Origin: UBA9732 sp045116915
GTDB lineage: Bacteria; Spirochaetota; Spirochaetia; Sphaerochaetales; Sphaerochaetaceae
Reading direction: 5' to 3'
Assembly: GCA_045116915.1 (NCBI GenBank)
Contig: JBGUMQ010000078.1
Coordinates: forward strand, 1 to 64,000
DNA: 64,000 nt
Under the pieces are notes generated by a model, which saw only the letters and a program-made list of their open reading frames with translations, searched no databases and was not told the DNA's origin. A program made the translations under genes and the position numbers. The stretch's first letter is position 1. Every line of letters begins with the position of its first letter. Positions 7,849-15,542 of the stretch are shown piece by piece.

Positions 7849-7865
7849 TTGGCACGCCTTGTGCA
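7849..7865 (+). promoter_or_regulatory. Sigma-54 (RpoN) type promoter of hsp20
   Basis: TTGGCACGCCTTGTGCA matches the -24/-12 consensus YTGGCACGrNNNTTGCW at 15 of 17 positions, with GG and GC correctly spaced. Transcription should start near 7876, giving a ~55-nt leader with a small GCCG-gaaac-GGC hairpin and a strong GGAGG site at 7920-7924. Confidence 0.7.
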
Positions 7866-7931
7866 ATATAGCAGGTGTCAGCCGGAAACGGCGGACAGAA
7901 TTAAAAAAGCAAACGATACGGAGGCAATACA

Positions 7932-8351
7932 ATGAGGAATTATCTTATGACAACAAGGAATGCGGACAACGTTTTCGATACTCTTTTCGACGACATGTTC
8001 TGTGACTGGGGCGTCAGGAACAGCACATACCCCACAGTGAACGTATATGAGGATGCCAAGGCATTCTACGTGGAAGCCGAGCTCCCGGGATACACGGCAG
8101 AGGATGTGAACATCAGTGTTGAGAAGCACGTTCTGCACATCTCGTCCGAGAAGATCGAGAAGAAGCACGAGGACAAGAAGTACGTCGTCCGCGAGAGAAG
8201 CTTCATGAAGTTCAACAGGGCTTTCTCACTGCCCGAGGGAATCAACGAGGAGTCCATCGAGGCCAGCTTCAAGGACGGCATCCTGACGGTGACACTTCCG
8301 AAGCTCCCTGTCGAGCAGCCGAGGAAGATCACAGTGAAGATCGCTGGTTGA
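7932..8351 (+). CDS. Small heat-shock protein, Hsp20/alpha-crystallin family
   Basis: 139 aa, usual size for a bacterial Hsp20. ATP-independent holdase chaperone that captures unfolding proteins in the cytoplasm. An N-terminal arm rich in aromatics (residues 1-33) is followed by the alpha-crystallin domain: VNVYEDAKAFYVEAELPGYTAEDVNIS, then the conserved FKDGILTVTLPK (about residues 112-123) and a C-terminal VxI-type tail (ITVKIAG). Monocistronic, with its own sigma-54-type promoter, a GGAGG ribosome site and a strong terminator at 8389-8423. Confidence 0.93.
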   Translation: MRNYLMTTRNADNVFDTLFDDMFCDWGVRNSTYPTVNVYEDAKAFYVEAELPGYTAEDVNISVEKHVLHISSEKIEKKHEDKKYVVRERSFMKFNRAFSLPEGINEESIEASFKDGILTVTLPKLPVEQPRKITVKIAG

Positions 8352-8388
8352 CGGAATCAAACAAATCAAACCCCCTTCCATACATCAT

Positions 8389-8423
8389 GGCTGCTGCGGA
8401 TTGTCCGCGGCAGCCTTCTTTTT
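8389..8423 (+). terminator. Rho-independent terminator of hsp20
   Basis: GGCTGCTGCGGA (8389-8400) and TCCGCGGCAGCC (8404-8415) form a 12-bp stem with one mismatch and a TTG loop, followed by TTCTTTTT. Confidence 0.85.
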
Positions 8424-8443
8424 GTCCATCGCTTTTCCCGGAA

Positions 8444-9097
8444 TCAGCTTTCCCTGTTCAGAAGCCAGGAGAATCCCTTCGCCATGCGTAGGTCGGGATC
8501 ACGGAAATGGTTGCCCTCGTTCCATTCGAAGATACACGGGATTCCCGCTTCGCAGAAACCGCCGTACAGATGCCCTATCGCTTCCCCTACCGCAGCCATC
8601 ACGGGATTGCGGGTCTTCTCCTCCCTGTCGCCCAGGCTGAGGTAGATGGCTCCGGTCCGTGGGACATTGGCCCTGCAATAATCCGCAAAGCCGGGAAACC
8701 ATGCGGATGGAGAAGCCGCGGCCACACCTTTGAACCGTGCGCAGTTGCACGATGCCCATAGGGCGAAAAGACCGGCAAGGGAATACCCGCCTATGTACAG
8801 CTCCGTCCGGTCGGAAGAGTCGGAAGCGAAAGCAGGGATTATGTCATCCATCAGAACAGAAAGCGTATGTGGTGCGCCATCCCCGAACGGAGTGTTCCCG
8901 AATACAGGAGGAGCCGCCCATGGGGACAGGTCATGGTTCCAGTCATCGACCTTGACTGCAAGCAGGGAGAAGTCCTTGCCCGGGCATGACGAGACGATCT
9001 TGACGTACTCGCTTTCGATCAGACCCAGGTCGTGGTCGTCGACCATCTGGACGAGTAATGTCGGTGAACCGGGTTTTCCGTACAGGTGTGAATCCAT
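8444..9097 (-). CDS. Alpha/beta hydrolase, esterase D-like
   Basis: 217 aa with no signal peptide. It has the serine-hydrolase nucleophile elbow GGYSLAG (about residues 103-109) and a late histidine in NEGNHFRDP (about residue 197), the arrangement of enterochelin-esterase/esterase-D-like carboxylesterases. The acidic triad member is probably in SLGDREEKTRN. Substrate unknown. It stands alone, preceded by TATAAT (9106-9111) only 8 nt from the ATG and without a ribosome site, and is separated from prsW by tandem terminators. Confidence 0.75.
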   Translation of the reverse strand: MDSHLYGKPGSPTLLVQMVDDHDLGLIESEYVKIVSSCPGKDFSLLAVKVDDWNHDLSPWAAPPVFGNTPFGDGAPHTLSVLMDDIIPAFASDSSDRTELYIGGYSLAGLFALWASCNCARFKGVAAASPSAWFPGFADYCRANVPRTGAIYLSLGDREEKTRNPVMAAVGEAIGHLYGGFCEAGIPCIFEWNEGNHFRDPDLRMAKGFSWLLNRES

Positions 9098-9129
9098 CGG
9101 GTCACATTATAACCCGGGATCGAAAAAAA

Positions 9130-9223
9130 GCAGTCCAAAACAGGTTTTTAGGGCTTCCGGACTGCCGGTTTTCAAAAAAGAAGCAGTCCAAAACGTCGTT
9201 CTGACCATTTTGGACTGCTTTCT
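9130..9223 (-). terminator. Tandem terminators downstream of prsW
   Basis: Two hairpins share the arm GCAGTCCAAAAC. The proximal one pairs 9179-9193 with 9208-9223 (15 bp) and is followed on the minus strand by a T-rich run. The distal one pairs GCAGTCC (9130-9136) with GGACTGC (9159-9165), followed by T7 on the minus strand. The distal T run abuts the esterase promoter. Confidence 0.7.
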
Positions 9224-9244
9224 GCTCTACAGGAACCGGTTTTC

Positions 9245-9979
9245 TCAGCGGCGGTACAGGTACCTGTCTTTCCTGGCCATCCTGCCGACAAGCAGGAAGG
9301 AGACGGAGAACATCGCCAGCACGAAGATGATGAAGACCCAGCTGAAATCGCCGGTCTCCATCGATGCGATGTAGTCGTAGGCGCCATGGAGCAGGACCGG
9401 GACGGACACAGCAAGGACACGCAAAAGCTTGGACTTCTCCACCTCACCGGCATAGTCGCAGCTCTTGGCAAGGGAGTAGAACACTCCCATGAAGACGCCG
9501 AAACAGGCATGTCCGGGGACAGCCGTGACTGCCCTTATCAGCGCGGTGGAGAACCCGTACATGGTCACATAGGAGATGTTCTCCCAGAGGGCGAATCCGA
9601 GCGATACGGCCGTGGCGTAGACAACTCCGTCGAACAGGCAGTTGAATTCGGGACTGTCCCATGTGCGCTTCTTCAGAAGCACGTACTTGGAGAGCTCCTC
9701 CGAGATGGCGACCACACCGAAATAGAGGATGACGTTGTATGCCGCCGAGGACTGCGGGACAAGAGCACCCAGCAGGAAGCCGAAAACCTTCTCCCCCACG
9801 ATGGCGAAGAACGTGGAGATGATCCCGCCGATCACCAGACGCCTGATCAGGGCTGGCGGTTCACGCTCTATCCTGTCGGCCCTGTAGACCTTGACAAGAA
9901 GGAAGACCGCGGGGATGACCGCGGCGGCGATAAGAAGCCATCTGTAGACGAGATATGGTGACATCAGCCAGAAGAACAT
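9245..9979 (-). CDS. prsW: PrsW family intramembrane metalloprotease
   Basis: 244 aa with about seven to eight hydrophobic segments. The family motifs are present: EELSKY (ISEELSKYVLLKK), FDGVVYATAVSLGFALWEN, PGHACFGVFMG, and HGAYD near the C-terminus; the Glu pair and histidines are the zinc-site residues of the CPBP/PrsW superfamily. In Bacillus PrsW cleaves the anti-sigma factor RsiW; the target here is unknown and no anti-sigma gene is nearby. The start at 9979 is fixed by AGGAGG eight nt upstream; an in-frame ATG at 10003 lacks a site. Confidence 0.88.
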   Translation of the reverse strand: MFFWLMSPYLVYRWLLIAAAVIPAVFLLVKVYRADRIEREPPALIRRLVIGGIISTFFAIVGEKVFGFLLGALVPQSSAAYNVILYFGVVAISEELSKYVLLKKRTWDSPEFNCLFDGVVYATAVSLGFALWENISYVTMYGFSTALIRAVTAVPGHACFGVFMGVFYSLAKSCDYAGEVEKSKLLRVLAVSVPVLLHGAYDYIASMETGDFSWVFIIFVLAMFSVSFLLVGRMARKDRYLYRR

Positions 9980-10007
9980 GTGTCTTGCCTCCTTTGGGAA
10001 CAACGCA

Positions 10008-10035
10008 AATATAACAAGGAATCGCTCAGCCGCAA
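10008..10035 (-). promoter_or_regulatory. prsW promoter
   Basis: Minus strand TTGCGG (10030-10035), 16 nt, TATATT (10008-10013) with an extended TG. Confidence 0.5.
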
Positions 10036-10048
10036 AACGCCATGCAAA

Positions 10049-10068
10049 CGATTGACAGCAATCGATTG
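10049..10068. promoter_or_regulatory. Palindromic operator-like site in the prsW/TolC divergent region
   Basis: CGATTG-ACAG-CAATCG (10049-10064) overlaps the perfect palindrome CAATCGATTG (10059-10068), so three CGATTG-type half sites lie just upstream of the -35 box of the TolC-like gene. It resembles a repressor or activator site. Confidence 0.4.
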
Positions 10069-10073
10069 ACGGA

Positions 10074-10101
10074 TTGAAAACCGTGCTTCCGGTGGTATAA
10101 T
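10074..10101 (+). promoter_or_regulatory. Promoter of the first TolC-like gene, leaderless type
   Basis: TTGAAA (10074-10079), 16 nt, TATAAT (10096-10101) with extended TGG; 7 nt to the ATG at 10109 and no ribosome site. Confidence 0.65.
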
Positions 10102-10108
10102 CGAATCC

Positions 10109-11698
10109 ATGAAAAGGTTCATTTCCATATTGGTTGCGGCATTGCTCATCTGCTCCGCACTCTGCGCCGTAAGCGCGGAGGAGCTGTTCGAGACGGTCAT
10201 GGAGACCAGCCCGAAGGCAAAGGAGATCAGGCAGACCAGACGCAACGAGTTCCTGGACCAGGTCATATCCTCCATGAAAGGCCCGAGCTGGAGCGTCAGC
10301 CTCCAGAGCCTGGAGATATCCGGAAAGGATGACCTGAGAAGTCCGCTCGCATTGACGCTTCCTTCCATCGAGGTCGGTGTGAGCACACCTGAGAACAACG
10401 ACAAGCTGTCGTTCGAGGCCCGACTCTCCATAGGCGGTCCCGTATTCAGCTGGGACACCGCCACGGCGAGGTACAAGCTCGACGGATTCAGCTATTCCCT
10501 GCGCACCGGCATGTCCAAGAGCTTCGAGTTCAAGAGCTGGGACACGACGAACTATCAGGAAGGCCAGTCGGACCTGTTGAGGAACAACAGCTACAGGACA
10601 TCGGTCCTGCAGTTCCAGAACGCATTCCTGGAGGACCTGATCAAGGTGATGAAATGGTCGCAGCAGGTGCGGGACATCAACAGCGAGGCGCTGCTGATGA
10701 AGGCATCCTACGAGCAGGACATCAGAAGCGGCAAGCTCGAGGAAGGGTCCCCCGATGCGACGATCCGCTACGCCGAGGTCGAGATGAAGCAGAAGGAGGC
10801 CGAGCAGTCCCTGGACTCCGGAGAGACGGAGTTCAGCGAATTCAGCAAGAACTACGGGATCGAACCCCAGTACATCGATTCGGCACAGGAATACCGGCTT
10901 GAGTTCACGCCTTCCGAGCAGGGGAACTCCGAAGTGCTCTCCAAGTACTACGAGTACCTGACGATACTCCAGCAGATAGAAGAGAAGACCGGAAAGAGCA
11001 GCCAGCTGAACATCAAGGCGAGCCTTGAACCCAAAGTCACCATGGACGAGAACTTCACATACAAGACCACGGTGCTCAGCGGTGAGATCGGAGCCAGCTA
11101 CACAAGCGGCAACTTCAACATGGACTTGTCGTTCAGCACGGGCTACGACTTCAGGGCCGACATCGGGTCACGCCTCACAGGCCCCACCCTCTCCATCGGT
11201 TTCTCATGGACGAACACACCGCAGGTCCTGTCCAGCGCCGAAATGGAGAGGCTCAAGCTGATGTACACGGACTACTCCTACGACAGCGCCACCCAGTCGG
11301 TGACGGGGAAGGTCAACTGGAACGAATACGAGACCACGCTGAGGAACATCACGAACGAGACGCTGCGCAAGGAATCGCTCGAACTGGAGAAACTCGAGTA
11401 CAGCGCCCTGGTGGCGGAAAAGGAGTGGAAGGAGGCCCTGGCCCAGTACGTGGCCAAGTGCGCGGAACTCCAGGAATCCATCAAGGACTACAGGAACAAG
11501 CGCGAGGTGTTCATGATCAAGTACGAGGCCGACAAGAAGGCCTATGAGCAGGTCTGCAATCTCTTCGACCAGAACAAGGCCACCGCGGCCGATGTCGTGA
11601 AGATAAGCCACCTGGTGGAGATGGATGCCATAGAGCTTGTGATATACAACATGCGCAGCCATATCCTCTACAACGAAATAGAAATGATCCAGATGTGA
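10109..11698 (+). CDS. TolC-like outer membrane efflux protein
   Basis: 529 aa. Signal peptide of about 22 residues (MKRFISILVAALLICSALCAVSA). Two predicted periplasmic helical regions (about 155-260 and 395-525, rich in Glu/Lys/Ala) alternate with beta-strand-rich segments, the layout of the OEP/TolC family. It shares a phrase with the gene at 15543-16955 (FSKNYGIEPQ here, FSTNYGIAYE there), so the two are paralogues. It probably forms the outer-membrane exit duct for an export system, perhaps the divergently placed MacAB-like operon. Sequence identity to classical TolC is low, so the family call rests on architecture. Confidence 0.7.
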   Translation: MKRFISILVAALLICSALCAVSAEELFETVMETSPKAKEIRQTRRNEFLDQVISSMKGPSWSVSLQSLEISGKDDLRSPLALTLPSIEVGVSTPENNDKLSFEARLSIGGPVFSWDTATARYKLDGFSYSLRTGMSKSFEFKSWDTTNYQEGQSDLLRNNSYRTSVLQFQNAFLEDLIKVMKWSQQVRDINSEALLMKASYEQDIRSGKLEEGSPDATIRYAEVEMKQKEAEQSLDSGETEFSEFSKNYGIEPQYIDSAQEYRLEFTPSEQGNSEVLSKYYEYLTILQQIEEKTGKSSQLNIKASLEPKVTMDENFTYKTTVLSGEIGASYTSGNFNMDLSFSTGYDFRADIGSRLTGPTLSIGFSWTNTPQVLSSAEMERLKLMYTDYSYDSATQSVTGKVNWNEYETTLRNITNETLRKESLELEKLEYSALVAEKEWKEALAQYVAKCAELQESIKDYRNKREVFMIKYEADKKAYEQVCNLFDQNKATAADVVKISHLVEMDAIELVIYNMRSHILYNEIEMIQM

Positions 11699-11706
11699 GG
11701 TACAAC

Positions 11707-12474
11707 GTGAAGAAACTGTCTGTCGTTTTCATTCTGATACTTGTCGCCGTTTCGGCTTTCGCTTCATATGACATCACCGCCAAGGCGGGCACGTCGTTCC
11801 TCCTCCTGGCCGGAAAGACATCGGTGGGAGCGAAGAACTCCGACGCCCTCAGCAAGGCGGGGTTCGGCTCGGCCGGTTTCGGCGGAGACCTGGAAGTGGA
11901 GCTTGACCTGAACAATAATGTCCTGTTCTACTTCGGGTTCTCACTGGCCTTCCCCGGGAACGTGGATATCGCAAAGAAAATCACACGCGCCGATATCGCG
12001 GCCGCGATGGAAAAAGACAAGACGGGTGCCGGTTCGGACTTCAAGTTCCATTCGGGCGGCACCTTCATGAGGTCGCTGGTCGCCTACATCGGGTTCGCCC
12101 ACAGGCTGGACCTGAAGCTGGGCGAATGGGAATTCACCGTCGGAGCCGGATTCGGCATCCGCAGTACCAGCGCGGGCTTCACGATGGTGATGACAAAAGA
12201 GGGGAAACCCTACTACTTCGCCGACTACCGCACGGTCACGACACTGTCGACAGGACTCGACGCAACGGTCGGCTACAACCTTTCGTCCAGAATCTCCCTG
12301 GTCCTGACGCTCAAGCCGGACGTCGGGTTCTTCACGATCGCAAGGCACATCGATTACGACAAGAAGGACAGCGACAGCTATTCCACCCTTTCGGAGACGG
12401 AACTGACGGAATCAACAGGTTTCTCGTTCTCGTTCGGGATGTCGGCAGTCCTGGGCATCTCATACACGTTCTGA
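11707..12474 (+). CDS. Outer membrane beta-barrel protein (function unknown)
   Basis: 255 aa. Signal peptide MKKLSVVFILILVAVSAFA, then alternating hydrophobic/polar strands with Gly-aromatic turns and a terminal aromatic (SYTF), as expected of a small outer-membrane barrel. The start is taken as GTG 11707 because GAGG (11697-11700) sits 6 nt upstream; GTG 11695 overlaps the upstream stop and lacks a site. It is co-transcribed with the TolC-like gene, hinting at a shared envelope role. No closer family was recognised. Confidence 0.7.
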   Translation: MKKLSVVFILILVAVSAFASYDITAKAGTSFLLLAGKTSVGAKNSDALSKAGFGSAGFGGDLEVELDLNNNVLFYFGFSLAFPGNVDIAKKITRADIAAAMEKDKTGAGSDFKFHSGGTFMRSLVAYIGFAHRLDLKLGEWEFTVGAGFGIRSTSAGFTMVMTKEGKPYYFADYRTVTTLSTGLDATVGYNLSSRISLVLTLKPDVGFFTIARHIDYDKKDSDSYSTLSETELTESTGFSFSFGMSAVLGISYTF

Positions 12475-12508
12475 GGACGGAGACACCCGCGGCGCCGCTT
12501 CATGGGCG

Positions 12509-13693
12509 TCACTCGTAGTTCAGACTCTCAATCGGATCCAGCTTCGCGGCCTTGGCCGCGGGGTACAGTCCGAAGAACACTCCCGTCGCGGTGGAGAATC
12601 CCACGCTCAGAAGGCATGCGGTCAGTGACACCGAGAAATCCCATCCGGCTATGTTGGTCACCAGCTTGCTGATACCTATGCCCGACAGGATGCCTATGAC
12701 CCCTCCGATCGATGTCAGCGTTATGGCCTCGGTCAGGAACTGACGCCTGATGACGGAAGGCGAAGCCCCAAGGGCCTTGCGGATCCCGATCTCCTTCGTG
12801 CGTTCGGCGACGGAGACGAGCATGATGTTCATGATCCCGATTCCTCCGACCAGAAGGGAGATGCCTCCTATGGCGGCCAGGAAGATGCTCAGCGTGCTCG
12901 TGACCGAGCTGACCATGTCTGCAAGCGATGCCGACGATATGAGGAAGAAGTTGTCGCTTCCGACCAGGCCGTTGAGGAAAGCCTCGCAGTCGCTGTTGAC
13001 CTTCCTGGGGTCGAATCCGTCACGGACCTTGATTATGTATTCCCCGATGCTCGTCACATGCTGGAACCTCTGGGTAAACGTGTTCATCGGGATGTAGACC
13101 GTGTTGTTGTACGATGATGCGAACGACGGGTCCTTGTCCTCCATCACTCCGACGACAAGGTAGCGCTTGCCTGTGTCCCTGTAGATGGTGATGTAGTTCC
13201 CCACCGCGTTCCCGCCGGGGAAGAGCTTCTCCGCGACCTTGGAACCCAGGACCACCACCTGGCGCTTGAATATGCTGTCCTCAACCGTGAACCAGGAGCC
13301 GTATGAGGCATCGTAGCCGTTCTTGTCGGCATAGTCCGAGTAGACTCCCATGATCGATGCCGATGTTATCTCGTTTCCGTAGCGCAGCCGGGCGCTGCCC
13401 GATACCGCGGGCATGACGGACTCTATGCCGTCGACATTGGCCATGAGCGTGTTGCCGAAGAGCTCGTCGAACGTGTCGTGTGTCGTCTTGCCGTTGTCGT
13501 ATGCGGTCAGGTAGATCATGTCGTAGCCGCTGGAAGTTATGCTTCCGGTGATGCTGTCGGAGGCGCTGTTGCCCAGATTCAGGATGGTGACGACCGATCC
13601 GACGCCGATTATTATTCCGAGCAGGGAAAGGAGGGTCCTCATCCTTCCGCCCTTCATGGAGGTCATGGCGAGTTTTATGTTCTGCAGTATCAT
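12509..13693 (-). CDS. MacB/FtsX-type ABC transporter permease
   Basis: 394 aa. One N-terminal transmembrane helix (residues 20-40, RTLLSLLGIIIGVGSVVTIL), a large periplasmic domain (about 45-265) and three C-terminal helices within the FtsX domain (LVGGIGIMNIMLVSVAERTKEIGIRKALGAS). This is the topology of MacB-type mechanotransmission permeases. The start at 13693 (TGAcATG with the ATPase stop) replaces a longer in-frame ORF. ATPase and permease are separate genes here, as in MacB-like and LolCDE-like systems. Last gene of the operon. Confidence 0.9.
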   Translation of the reverse strand: MILQNIKLAMTSMKGGRMRTLLSLLGIIIGVGSVVTILNLGNSASDSITGSITSSGYDMIYLTAYDNGKTTHDTFDELFGNTLMANVDGIESVMPAVSGSARLRYGNEITSASIMGVYSDYADKNGYDASYGSWFTVEDSIFKRQVVVLGSKVAEKLFPGGNAVGNYITIYRDTGKRYLVVGVMEDKDPSFASSYNNTVYIPMNTFTQRFQHVTSIGEYIIKVRDGFDPRKVNSDCEAFLNGLVGSDNFFLISSASLADMVSSVTSTLSIFLAAIGGISLLVGGIGIMNIMLVSVAERTKEIGIRKALGASPSVIRRQFLTEAITLTSIGGVIGILSGIGISKLVTNIAGWDFSVSLTACLLSVGFSTATGVFFGLYPAAKAAKLDPIESLNYE

Positions 13694-13694
13694 G

Positions 13695-14420
13695 TCAGGC
13701 CTCCAGCTTCCCGTCCCTGAGACGGATCCGGTTCGGACAGGCACGGCCTATGTCCTCGTTGTGCGTGACGATCACGACCGTGTTGCCCTCATCGTTCAGT
13801 TCGTGGAACAGGTCCATGATCTGGTCGCCCGTCCTGGTGTCCAGGGCGCCTGTCGGCTCGTCGGCCAGGATGATGGACGGCTGCGTGACGATCGCACGCG
13901 CAATGGCCACCCTCTGCTTCTGTCCGCCGGAAAGCTCGTTGGGCAGGTGTTTCATCCTGTCGGCCAGCCCCACGCGTTCAAGGGCATGCTCGGCCCTCTC
14001 GCGGCGCTCGCGGTATGTCGTGTCGCCGGAGTAGATCAGCGGAGTCATGACATTGTCCAGGGCGTTGAGCTTGCCCAGCAGGTTGAACTGCTGGAACACG
14101 AAGCCGATCTTGCGGTTGCGGATGTAGGCAAGGTCACTTTCCTTCAGGCCCCTGGTGTCCTCGCCGTCGATCAGGATGCCTCCGCTGGTGGGGGTATCAA
14201 GACAGCCTATGAGGTTCATCATGGTGGATTTCCCGCTTCCCGACGGACCCATTATAGCTGTGAAATCGCCTTTGTATATCTTCACGGACACACCGTCCAG
14301 CGCCTTGACCACAATGTCGCCCACGATGTAGTACCTGTGCACGTCGTGCAGGTAGATTATCGGGATGCGCCTGGAGTCGATCATGGAGGCCAGCTCCTGT
14401 CTGTCGTAAGTCCTCTTCAT
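13695..14420 (-). CDS. MacB/LolD-type ABC transporter ATPase
   Basis: 241 aa. Walker A GPSGSGKS (about residues 58-65), Q-loop VFQQFNLL, signature LSGGQKQRVAIARA, Walker B IILADEPTGALD and switch His in VTHNED are all present, so it should hydrolyse ATP. Insertions typical of the MacB/LolD/FtsE group are seen. It has an extra N-terminal ~20 residues (MKRTYDRQELASMIDSRRI) before the first strand. It powers the permease encoded 1 nt downstream. Confidence 0.93.
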   Translation of the reverse strand: MKRTYDRQELASMIDSRRIPIIYLHDVHRYYIVGDIVVKALDGVSVKIYKGDFTAIMGPSGSGKSTMMNLIGCLDTPTSGGILIDGEDTRGLKESDLAYIRNRKIGFVFQQFNLLGKLNALDNVMTPLIYSGDTTYRERRERAEHALERVGLADRMKHLPNELSGGQKQRVAIARAIVTQPSIILADEPTGALDTRTGDQIMDLFHELNDEGNTVVIVTHNEDIGRACPNRIRLRDGKLEA

Positions 14421-14431
14421 GAAAGCCTCCG

Positions 14432-15535
14432 TCAGTCCATGCTGCTCCTGATGTTCGACAACTGCCTGTTTATGTAGTTCGCCAGAGAACCGGTGAGGTT
14501 GTAGACAAGTACATCGCCGTCATCGACATCACCGTCGATGATCTGGTAGAGGTTCTCGCCCACGTACTTGACCGTAACAGGGACCTCCTCGTAAGTCCCG
14601 TCACTTAGGACCTTTATCACGGTGCTGACTCCCCTGCTCGTCGAGACGGCGGCCTGGTTCACCAGGAGCATGGTCTGCTCGGATGTGACCTCGATGCTTC
14701 CGCCGAACGAGAAACCGGGCTTGAGGCCGGCCGGCGGCTCGTCGATGACTATCTCCACGTCCATCACGCCGATGCCCTGGTTCGTGTAGCGCCCGATCAT
14801 CGGGATGTAGCTCACCCTGCCCTCGATGTCCTCTCCCGGACATGAGTCGCATGTGATGTGGACGGGAGTACCGACCTCGACCATACGGATGTCGATCTCG
14901 TCGACCTCGACCGTGGCCTTGAGCTTGCTGTCGTCTATCACGGTGATGGCCGCCGAGCCCGCCGTGTAGTAGTCGCCCTCACGGATCGAGACCGATACCA
15001 CGACACCGTCGAAATCGGCGTAGGCCTTCATGTTGTCCAGTTTCTTGCGCGCGCTGTCCAGCCTCATCTCCAGGAGCTCGATGTCCCTGGCCGATGTCGT
15101 CCCGCTCATGCGGGCGGTCTCCACCTGCTTCTCCAGGTTCGCAAGCTCGTACTGCTGGTCGGAGTCGTCCACCGTCGCCAGAAGCTGGCCCTTGACGACC
15201 CTGTCGCCCTCGGAGACGAACACGCCAGTGACGGCACCTGTTCCGCGGATCTGGACCTTCTGGGTGTCGAAAGCCACAACAGAACCCGAGACATCAATCG
15301 ACGTGTGGTAGGACTCCCTCCTGACGGTGGTGGTGCTGACAGACTCCTTGGCGGCGGCTGCGGCCGCTTCCTCCGTCTGCTGCCACGGGAACACACCTTT
15401 GTCCATCTTGTACGTGTAGATCCACCAGATTGTGGCGAGCGCACCCATGATGAGTATCGTGATGATCCATGTGCGGATCCTCTTCTTCCTGAGTTTCCTG
15501 GCTTTCTCGTCCCTTGCTATTCTCTCATTGTCCAT
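14432..15535 (-). CDS. MacA-like periplasmic adaptor (membrane fusion protein)
   Basis: 367 aa. Basic N-terminus (EKARKLRKKRIR), one inner-membrane helix (about 22-42), then the lipoyl half (GTGAVTGVFVSEGDRVVKGQLLATVD), a short alpha-hairpin (about 120-165), the second lipoyl half (DFDGVVVSVSIREGDYYTAGSAAITV) and a beta-barrel domain. It would link the MacB-like permease to a TolC-like duct. The start at 15535 (MDNERIA) follows GAGGA of the upstream gene's end; the longer ORF overlaps the TolC-like gene and is unlikely. Confidence 0.88.
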   Translation of the reverse strand: MDNERIARDEKARKLRKKRIRTWIITILIMGALATIWWIYTYKMDKGVFPWQQTEEAAAAAAKESVSTTTVRRESYHTSIDVSGSVVAFDTQKVQIRGTGAVTGVFVSEGDRVVKGQLLATVDDSDQQYELANLEKQVETARMSGTTSARDIELLEMRLDSARKKLDNMKAYADFDGVVVSVSIREGDYYTAGSAAITVIDDSKLKATVEVDEIDIRMVEVGTPVHITCDSCPGEDIEGRVSYIPMIGRYTNQGIGVMDVEIVIDEPPAGLKPGFSFGGSIEVTSEQTMLLVNQAAVSTSRGVSTVIKVLSDGTYEEVPVTVKYVGENLYQIIDGDVDDGDVLVYNLTGSLANYINRQLSNIRSSMD

Positions 15536-15542
15536 ATCGTCC

